This document shows positions 56,711 through 64,000 of a stretch of DNA of 64,000 nt, one piece after another (position 1 is the stretch's first letter; every line of letters starts with the position of its first letter). Source of the stretch: Austropuccinia psidii (taxonomy: Eukaryota > Basidiomycota > Pucciniomycetes > Pucciniales > Sphaerophragmiaceae). The position numbers and the translations under genes are program-made. The notes below the pieces were generated by a model. It did not search any database. It had not been told where the DNA came from and saw nothing but the letters and a program-made list of their open reading frames with translations. The DNA lies in the NCBI GenBank assembly GCA_023105745.1, contig JALGQZ010000011.1:32719094-32783093 (forward strand), read 5' to 3'.

Positions 56711-58321
56711 CCAGCATGGGTACCACAGGAAGAGCACCATATAGAAGGAATATGTGTCACAAACATTGGCACAGAATTCTTTAACCAAGTTAAAGAAAGC
56801 TATAAGATAGACAAGAACTTCCATATCTTAAGCCAACTTCTAGTGAAAGATTGCAAAGATCCATCACTTTCATCAAAATTAGATGAAACATGTAAAAAGG
56901 CATATGATGAAGGAAGATTCCACCTCCTTGATGGAATCCTTTACCATAGAACAAAACACACATGTGTTATGGCCTTAACAAATAAATCCCTGATAAACAC
57001 TATTTTACATGAGTGCCATGATAGTGTTGCAGCTGGACATATTTTAGAAGACAGAACACTAGAAAGGGTGAAAACCTGCTCTTGGTGGCCAAATTGGAAG
57101 AAAGATGTTGCAGAATACTGCCAAACCTGTGACAGATGTCAAAAGGCCAACAGAGCCACAGGGAAGAAATTTGGAATGATGATCCAAATCCAAGAACCAA
57201 AATCCCCTTGGGAAATAGTTCATATGGATTGGGTAACAGCATTACCTCCAGGAGGAGACAGAAGCTATAATGCATGCCTAGTATTAGTTGACAGGTATAG
57301 CAAAACTCCCATGTTCCTACCATGTCACAAAGATCAAACAGCTATGGACACATCCATAATGATATGAAATAAAGTCATTAGCCATACAGGCTTATTCCAG
57401 AATATTATAAGTGACAGAGACCCAAAATTCACTTCAGCATTATGGACAAATCTCCATAACTTGTTTGGGAAAAATCTATCATTCTCAACAGCCTAAGATC
57501 CTCAAACTGATGGTTTAGCAGAAAGACTAATACAAACCTTGGAGGACATGATCAGAAGATTCTGTGCTTATGGACTAGAACTCAAAGATTCTGATGGTTT
57601 TTCCCATGATTGGTGTACACTAATACCAGCCCTTGAACTGGCATATAAAACATCAATCCATTCTTCAACTGGCAAAACACCAGGGATGCTAGAAAAACGT
57701 TGGAATCCAATACTTCCTTATGATACCCTCAAAAAGGACTTAGCAAATATACATCCAACAGCAAGCAGTTTTAAGATAATTCTTGAAAAAGAAAGACACC
57801 ATGCAAACAGATGTATGCAAGATTCTTTCAAATATGCAAAAGAAAGATGCGATAAAAGTCATAAACAACCTGATTTCAAAATAGGAGACTTGGTCCTAAT
57901 ATCAACCTGTAATTTCAATGACATAAAAGGTGCAAAGAAATTGAAAGATTGCTTTGCAGGACCATTTAAGATAAAGGCACTTCATGGACCCAATTCTGTG
58001 CCATTGGAACTCACAGGTGTATTAATGAACAAACACCCAAAATTCCCTGTAAGTATGATAGAAACTTACAGCTCAAGTGACAACGAGTTATTTCCACTAA
58101 GAAATAAACCCCCACTTGCAATTCCCCCCTTGGAAGAAGGAGAAGAAAAGAAAACTGTAAAAGCCCTTAAAGAAAGAAGGACAAGAAACAAAAAAGAAAG
58201 AGAATACCTTGTAAGGTATAGAAATTCATCTCAAGAAGATGAATGGCTACTTCAGAAAGATATAACAAATGCTGATAAACTACTAAGAAGGTTCAGACAT
58301 GAAAGAAAACCTAAAGAATAG
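56711..58321 (+). pseudogene. C1 integrase with chromodomain-like tail
   Basis: 56666-57367: zinc region ECHDSVAAGHILEDRT ... CQTCDRCQKA (intact Cys pair), core MDWVTALPPGGDRSYNACL. A TGA near 57365 replaces Trp; then [12 protein letters not shown], a TAA near 57495 (YHPQ changed to stop-D-P-Q), and GLAERLIQ. 57539-58321 is open for 260 codons: KRWNPILPYDTLKKD, GDLVLISTCNFND, GPFKIKALHG, FPVSMIETY, REYLVRYRNSSQEDEWLL, ending RRFRHERKPKE-stop at 58321. Confidence 0.92.
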
Positions 58322-58406
58322 AAAAGTTAAGCATTATTGAGCTTCAAGACTAACAAAGTCTATTGAAGAGGTAGGACAGTAGATGATACCCTAATTACAC
58401 ATATCA
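58322..58406 (+). other. C1 3' untranslated stretch
   Basis: Short non-coding stretch between the integrase stop and the stem-loop. Nothing notable seen. Confidence 0.5.
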
Positions 58407-58439
58407 GATTGTGGTACAATCTTTTTTGGTGGTAGGGAA
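58407..58439 (+). other. C1 stem-loop, T-run and polypurine tract
   Basis: GATTGT-GGT-ACAATC, TTTTTT, GGTGGTAGGGAA. The outer pair is G:C where A1 and A2 have A:T. Confidence 0.75.
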
Positions 58440-60396
58440 TGTGAACCTTTGAGATATGACCACATACCCAAAAACGTCACAAGAAATATTTAAAACAATT
58501 ATACATTAAAAATAATTACCTTAAAGCTACAAAAATGCCATAAATAGGCATAAAACTTGGTTAAACTTAGAAACCAATGAATAAACATGTGGAATGAACT
58601 ATACCATTGGATTCCCCATGGCAAAATACACATATACCATTTTTATGGCATATCTGTATAGTCAATATTTAATGAGTTATAATTAATAATACCTTATCAA
58701 AAACATAAATCCTTAATTATTTCAAATACAAATGAAAGAACATATCAAATAAACGGTACCATTGGATTCCCCATAGAATTCCACACATAAAACAATTAAG
58801 AAGCTAATCTCCAAAGTCAATACTTAAGGAGTTAAGCTGAATATATGGACTTTTTTGGCCAACACATATATTCAAGGATTTTAGCTAATATCTTTTGAAA
58901 TATAAATGATAGAGTGATGAACCAAACATAGAGTCACCACGTAATTACTGTAGCAATACAAAAATGAGCTATATTTCACAAGCTATAAACAAGGTTGAAA
59001 CCTGTAAGGGATTATTGATTAAAATCAATAGAGCTGTTGACCAATTTGTTGTGAAAGTGGTCCAAACTTAAAAAAAAGTAGACAGTTGCATTATACTAGT
59101 CCTTTTGTGAATAATGATGTATTTTTTATTACAATATTCAAGGTATAACCCCTTGAAATCATTGTTTGAAGTTCAAAATATAAAGTTTTGACAGAAAAGA
59201 GGAGTTACAAGAAAAATCATCAAAAATGCAGTGTTGATGATGTAATGAAATTCTCTTGGAAGTTTAAAAAGAACATTCCAAGCTATCAGAATCAACCCTC
59301 AGAATAGCTGTAGCTTGTATAGATTAAAAGTTACGAATGGTCAAAGCTTAAGCTTAAATTTGATCATTTCAGATCACTCACTGTGATCTTTTTTTAAGTT
59401 TAACAGTAATATAAGTGATAGAACTGATGAATACTATTAAAATATGATTAAAACTAATAAATTCCATGAAGGTTAGGCTTCTGACAAGCCTATGATGTCA
59501 TCAAACTTAGAGTTATAGTGATAACTCTAAATAATGGCTTAATTATAAGGTAAGATGGTTTGATCATGATGCAATCATCCCCAAACCTTAAAATATTGAT
59601 CAATTCTAGTAGAAAGCATCATTACACGTTTACTAAAAGCCTTTTGTACTCTGGAGGGAGGTATTTACTATAAATAGAGCTCTATTTACTCTGTTTTCCC
59701 CTCAGATGCTTACAAAACATTAAATCATTAAATAAAAAGGCAACTTCTTTATTCTTTATATAGAAAACTTTTATATTTTTAAAGAAAAAAGATAATCTTA
59801 TAATAATCTTTGTCTCTGACATGATTATTGCATTTATTGAATTGTTTTGTTTAAATTTCTCTTAAAAACCTCTGTTCCACGTAAAATCAAGAAAAATTTT
59901 AATTTGTCTTAAATTTTATTGTAACTAGAATTGAAATAAGTTTTATTTATATTTCTAGGCGTAAAAGTATTCAAAATCATTATATTAAGCATTAAAAGTA
60001 GGTTATTTCTCTTATTATAATAATTTTTCTCTATTATTACTTTTCATAACTCTATAATTGATATAAATAGTATTTATATTAATTTATAACTTTAATATTA
60101 GTAATATTATTGTTATTAATTGTTTTTTATTAATAAAAAACAATTCTTTATGCCTTTGTTATTTGTTGGTAAAAATAATAAAGTGCTTTTAAATATATTA
60201 ATTATCTTATATTAATATATTCACTCTATATATTATTATATTTAATTCATAATATAATTATTTTACACCATAATTATAATAATTCTTGATTATTATAATT
60301 ATTTTTATCTTTTTTATTTCATTTATAAGGACATTCATAGTACAATAAGTAAAATATTAGTTATTTTTACTTATTGTTTCATCGTCACACCTTACA
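58440..60396 (+). repeat. C1 3' LTR
   Basis: 1957 bp, TGTGAACC...CCTTACA; partner of 20866-22805. The repeated module is at 58573-58637 and 58727-58790. Confidence 0.95.
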
Positions 60397-60693
60397 CATG
60401 GTAATAAAGGATTTTTTCATGGTTTTATATGAGTTAAAGATGTTTAATTTAAGAATAAAAGCGCTTTACTATATGAAATATAGTGGTGGTGAGCGCTGTT
60501 GAAAGCCCTGCATGCAGCTTTACCTGTTGGGTTACAATAGTAGAAACTACAATAATTCAAATGATAATTATACCTGTTTATTAAACAAGAGTAAACCTGT
60601 TTTTGACAGTTTACTATGTAGGGTATTCAAGAGCAGGATGAGGAAAGCTATTGTGACTGTGAAAAGCCTCCTTTTTATCCTGAAATGGGGTGG
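60397..60693 (-). repeat. D3 3' LTR, middle piece
   Basis: Reverse of the D LTR segment, for example GGTGGTGAGCGCTGTTGAAAG against the reverse of 25795-25820. It lies between C1 and the C solo LTR. Confidence 0.9.
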
Positions 60694-62719
60694 TGTAAGG
60701 TTTGACTATGAAACAATAAGTAAAAATTACTAATATTTTACTTATTGTACTATGAATGTCCTTATAAATTAAATAAATAAGATAAAAATAATTATAATAA
60801 TAAAGAATTAATATAATTATGGCGTAAAAATAATTATATTATTAATAAAATATAATAATATAATTTATATTATAAAATATAATATAATAGAATAAAGATA
60901 TTAATATAAAATAATTAATATATTTAAAAGCACTTTATTATTGTTACAAACAGATAATAAAGGCGTAAAATATTGTTTTTTATTAATAAAAAAGAATTAA
61001 TAACAATAATATTACCAATATTGAAGCTATAAATTAATATAAATACTATTTATATTAATTAAAGAATTATTTAATTAAAAAAAAGAGAAAATTATTATAA
61101 TAAGAGAAAATAACCTACTTTTAACACTTAATATAATAATTTTGAAATATTTTACGCCTAAAAATATAAATACAACCTTTTCGAATTGTATTTACAATAA
61201 AAATAAAGAAAATTACTAATATTCTTGATTTTTACGTGGAAATGAGTTTTTAGAGAGATTTTTAGCAAAAACAATTAAATAAATGATTTAATCACGTCAA
61301 AATAGATGATTATAACAAAGAGGTCTTTGGTCTTTAATAATATAATAGTTTTATATATAAAGAATAAAGAAATTACCTTTCATTTAATTTATTTAATGTT
61401 TTTGATGCGTCTGAGGGGAAAATAGAGTAAAAAAGAGCTTCATTTATAGTAAATACTTCCTTCCTAGAGTCCAGCAGGCTTCTAGTAGACGTGTACTGAT
61501 CATATCCACTGGAATTGATCAATATTTCAAGGTTTGGAGATGATTACATCATGATCAAACCATATTGCATCATTATTACACCATTATTTATAGTTATCAC
61601 TATAACTCCAAAGTTGATGACATCAGAGGCTTGGAAGAACCCCAATTTTCGTAGATTTTATTAGTTTTAATCATAAACTAATAGTATTCACCAATTCTAT
61701 CACTAATATGACTGTTAAACTTAAATTGAGGTTACAGTGAGTGATCATAACTGCTCAAATTAAGCTCAAACTTTGATCTTTAATAACTTTTAGGTTTTAC
61801 ACTCTACAGTAATTCAGAGAGTGAATTCCGATAGCCTTACATAACCGTATTATGCTTCCAAGAGCTTTTCATTACATCATCAAAACTCTAATCTTGATGA
61901 TTTTTCTTGTAACTCATCTTTTCTGTCGAAATTCAATATTTTAAACTTCAAATCATGATTTCAGGGGGTTATACCCTGAATTTAATAATAACAATTACAT
62001 CATTCTTCACGAATGAACTAGTAGAATCCAACTGTGTACTTTATTTTAAGTTTGGACCACTTTCACAACAAAGTGGTGAACAGCTCTATTGATTTTTATC
62101 AATATTTCATCATAGGTTTTAACCTTGTTTATAAATTGTAAAATAAAGTTCATATCTGTGTTCTTACAGTAATTACGTGGTAACTTTATTTTTGGTTCAT
62201 CACTCTATCGTGTATAGTTTAAGAGATATTAGCTATGATCCTTGAATATATGTGTTGACCAAAAAAGTGCATATATTCAGCTTAATTCCTTAAGTATTAG
62301 CTTTGGTAATTAGCTCATTAATTGTTTTATGTGTTGATTTTCATGGGGAATCCAATGGTACAATTTCTTTCACATGTTGTTTCATTCCTTCTTGAAATAA
62401 ATAAGGATTTATGGTTTTTATAAGGTATTATTCCTTATAACTCATTAAATATTGGTTTTACAGATATTCCATAAAAATGGTATATGTGTATTTTACGATG
62501 GGGAATCCAATGGTATATTTTATTTCACATTTTGATTCATTGGTTTTTAATTTAAACCAAGTTTTCTACCAATTTATGGTATTTTTTGTATTTTTGAAAT
62601 AACTATTTTTAATGTGTAATTATTCTAAGTGATTTTAATATAATTATCTTAAAGGTATAATTGCTCTAAGTATCTTTTGTGACCTTATTGGGTATGTGGT
62701 CATATCTCAAAGGCTCACA
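60694..62719 (-). repeat. Solo LTR of family C
   Basis: 2026 bp, TGTAAGG...GGCTCACA, flanked by GGTGG at 60689-60693 and 62720-62724. No internal region. Reverse of the C1 LTRs. Confidence 0.95.
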
Positions 62720-63802
62720 GGTGGAAGGGCTGTTAGACCTTTCCATGTAGAGGAATTGAAGATTTTTTTCCCTCTCTGGGACAGGCTTGTGGTTTACAAA
62801 GACCTGTAAAGCCTGTATTGGGCTCATATGTGGTTTTGAAACCACATCTGGGAAGGTTTCATCAATACAGGGTGAGAATTTTCATCTTGGGACCACATAG
62901 CCCTCTTCTGCATGTATGACGCATAGAATGCTCTACAGAAACTGTATGGGACGCCAGTATTGACTGACTTATGAGGTATTGAGGTATAATCATGCTTCTT
63001 TGTCAGCTTGACACCTCTGATCATGGTTATGAGATATTATCCCATGGTAAGGCTGTACTGGTCAGAATGTTGGATTTTGACCTTAAAACAGCTATAACTT
63101 TGTTGGTTCTTGAGATATCAACCTCAAAGCTGAATCCATGTGTAGCCCTGTATGTGTTGTACACAATGGTACCTTTTTTGATATGGTTATCATTAAATAT
63201 GGAAAAGTTGTGCAATGTACAAGATTTTTGTATATATGCAAGGTTTAGGCAAAAAGCTGTATTGGGCTTGTTTTCCCCATAACTTCTGCTATAGTTGAGA
63301 TATGAGAAAATGGATGACACCATCAGATAGCCCTTATTTCTTCCTTCCCAAAAAGACCCCACTTCAGGTATCCCACACTAAAACTGTAGAAGTTAGATGA
63401 GGGGTGAATGTTTTGTTCAGCCTTATTTGGCCTGAATTTGACCATAACTTGTGTAATACTGGTGCTAGCTCAGTTTGCCTGATACCATTGGATAGCCCTG
63501 ACTTAGAGCTTCATTTTGAATACCCATTTGATGGGGTTAAGCCTCTTACTCTGTATTTCATATGGGAGGGGAAAATTAAGGTTTATGCTCAGCAATAGCT
63601 TTGAGCATGAATAACTCCATTATTATTTGTCCTATGATGATGGGACTTGTGTATTTGGAAAGGGGTGAGTTTCCTCTTTCTTTCAATAACTTTTGAGCTA
63701 ATTTGGCTCAGCGCCATGTTTTGGTGGTATCTTGGTTATACCATTGGTTTATGGTTTCTTGGCTGTCATGCTTGTGCTCTGGCTTTGAGTCACAGGCTGA
63801 CA
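62720..63802 (-). repeat. D3 3' LTR, last piece
   Basis: Reverse of the D LTR from the GGTGGAAAGGGTGCTAGACC-like region to the TGTCAGCCTG end (CAGGCTGACA at 63793-63802). It holds the inverted hairpin at 62811-62872. Confidence 0.93.
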
Positions 63803-63837
63803 CACCCTCCCTTTAAACAAGGCTCATCACTGATGAG
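63803..63837 (-). other. D3 stem-loop and polypurine tract
   Basis: On the minus strand: CTCATCA-G-TGATGAG, a degraded T-run, then GGAGGG before the LTR. Confidence 0.55.
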
Positions 63838-64000
63838 AATGTTCAGTCCTCCTAGAGGCTTTGAATCTTCTTAAATGAAGGTTCCCATCTGGTATGGTAT
63901 CTTCTGCCAACCATTTGTCTTTATCAGCTGTTTGGTTCTTGAATCTGACTAAGTATTGTCTTTGATCCTTCCCATTAAGTCTGATCCTCCTGGCCCTGAT
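63827..64000 (-). CDS. D3 integrase C-terminus, partial
   Basis: Last 57 codons and the stop (63827-63829) of a D-family integrase, open to the window edge. It reads [19 protein letters not shown], then [11 protein letters not shown], and ends RRTEHSHQ-stop. This is the chromodomain-like tail. The rest of pol lies right of the window, so whether D3 is intact cannot be told here. Confidence 0.88.
   Translation of the reverse strand: MRARRIRLNGKDQRQYLVRFKNQTADKDKWLAEDTIPDGNLHLRRFKASRRTEHSHQ

Larger units (their letters stand above)
20866..60396 (+). mobile_element. Element C1 (Ty3/Gypsy), split by D1
   Basis: Plus-strand element inserted in the 3' LTR of D3. Its own sequence is 20866-24537 and 53650-60396, about 10.4 kb. 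5' LTR 20866-22805, 3' LTR 58440-60396. Right flank CATGG (60397-60401); left flank CAG (20863-20865), consistent with a CATGG TSD that lost two bases. D1 sits in gag with the TSD ATGTG at 24533-24537 and 53645-53649. Confidence 0.95.
1426..64000 (+). mobile_element. Element A1 (Ty3/Gypsy), host of nested insertions
   Basis: A plus-strand element with 5' LTR 1426-3555, internal region 3556-10052 and a 3' LTR starting at 10053. The 3' LTR is split by B1 (10255-19821) and again by D3 (from 20798), so its last 950 bp or so must lie beyond the right edge. Its own sequence adds up to about 9.8 kb inside the window. The left flank is AATTT at 1421-1425; the matching right TSD copy is not visible. 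Domain order is gag, protease, RT, RNase H, integrase. Confidence 0.92.
20798..64000 (-). mobile_element. Element D3 (Ty3/Gypsy), 3' end only
   Basis: Minus-strand family-D element inserted in the A1 3' LTR. Its 3' LTR is in three pieces, 20798-20865, 60397-60693 and about 62720-63802, which sum to about 1443 bp, the family length. C1 and a C solo LTR lie between the pieces. The internal region starts at 63803 with the PPT complement and the integrase C-terminus and runs off the right edge. Confidence 0.93.

Noticed and set aside
58407..58433. Stem-loop plus T-run as a bacterial-type terminator
   Set aside because: It sits before a PPT of a eukaryotic retroelement; the T-run is better seen as part of the PPT module.
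1..64000. Host protein-coding genes
   Set aside because: Every stretch can be assigned to an LTR, leader or internal region of a named element; no unrelated conserved ORF is left over.
1..64000. CRISPR array, tRNA, rRNA or prokaryotic operon
   Set aside because: No regularly spaced short repeats, no cloverleaf or rRNA signatures recognised, and codons, introns and LTRs point to a eukaryote. I could not run tRNA or rRNA covariance searches.

Overview
The window is an AT-rich, CpG-poor eukaryotic sequence made entirely of LTR retrotransposons of the Ty3/Gypsy (Metaviridae) type. I find no host gene, tRNA, rRNA or CRISPR array. The integrase tails and gag proteins look like the large Ty3/Gypsy sets I associate with rust fungi (Pucciniales), most like Austropuccinia psidii. 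That host assignment comes from memory of the family, not from a search. Short predicted introns (62-88 nt, GT...AG with CTRAY-like branch sites) fit a fungus.

Four families are present, named here A (LTR about 2.13 kb), B (about 1.82 kb), C (about 1.95 kb) and D (about 1.44 kb). They are stacked like Russian dolls, and 5-bp target-site duplications (TSDs) let the order be read. B0 (minus; only its leader and 5' LTR at 1-1425) was hit by A1 (plus; 1426 to beyond the right edge). The 3' LTR of A1 was hit by B1 (minus; 10255-19821; TSD GGTTG) and by D3 (minus; from 20798 to beyond the right edge). The 3' LTR of D3 was hit by C1 (plus; 20866-60396) and by a C-family solo LTR (60694-62719; TSD GGTGG). 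The gag of C1 was hit by D1 (plus; 24538-53644; TSD ATGTG). The RT of D1 was hit by D2 (plus; from 29977). To the right of D2 lie a rearranged block with a head-to-head duplication of integrase sequence, a second A element (A2, minus; 39660-51148) carrying a B solo LTR (39888-41714; TSD GTTAT), and then the integrase end and 3' LTR of D1.

All families share one plan: LTR; a 2-nt spacer and a PBS starting TGGGG; a leader; a short first coding exon that begins directly after an AG acceptor; a short phase-1 intron; gag ORF1; gag ORF2 in the -1 frame with a CCHC knuckle; aspartic protease; reverse transcriptase; RNase H; integrase with a chromodomain-like tail; then a stem-loop, a T-run and a polypurine tract before the 3' LTR. 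Every copy carries stops, frameshifts or internal insertions, so none looks autonomous here. The best preserved frames are D1 gag and the A2 gag-protease ORF.

The observations that seem least ordinary are: (1) leader introns whose removal would create the gag AUG (A|TG), best seen in families B and D; (2) a phase-1 gag intron at the same place in all four families that joins the frames exactly; (3) a gag ORF1/ORF2 arrangement that calls for a -1 shift; (4) a covarying stem-loop, T-run and PPT module; and (5) conserved palindromes and hairpins inside the LTRs.
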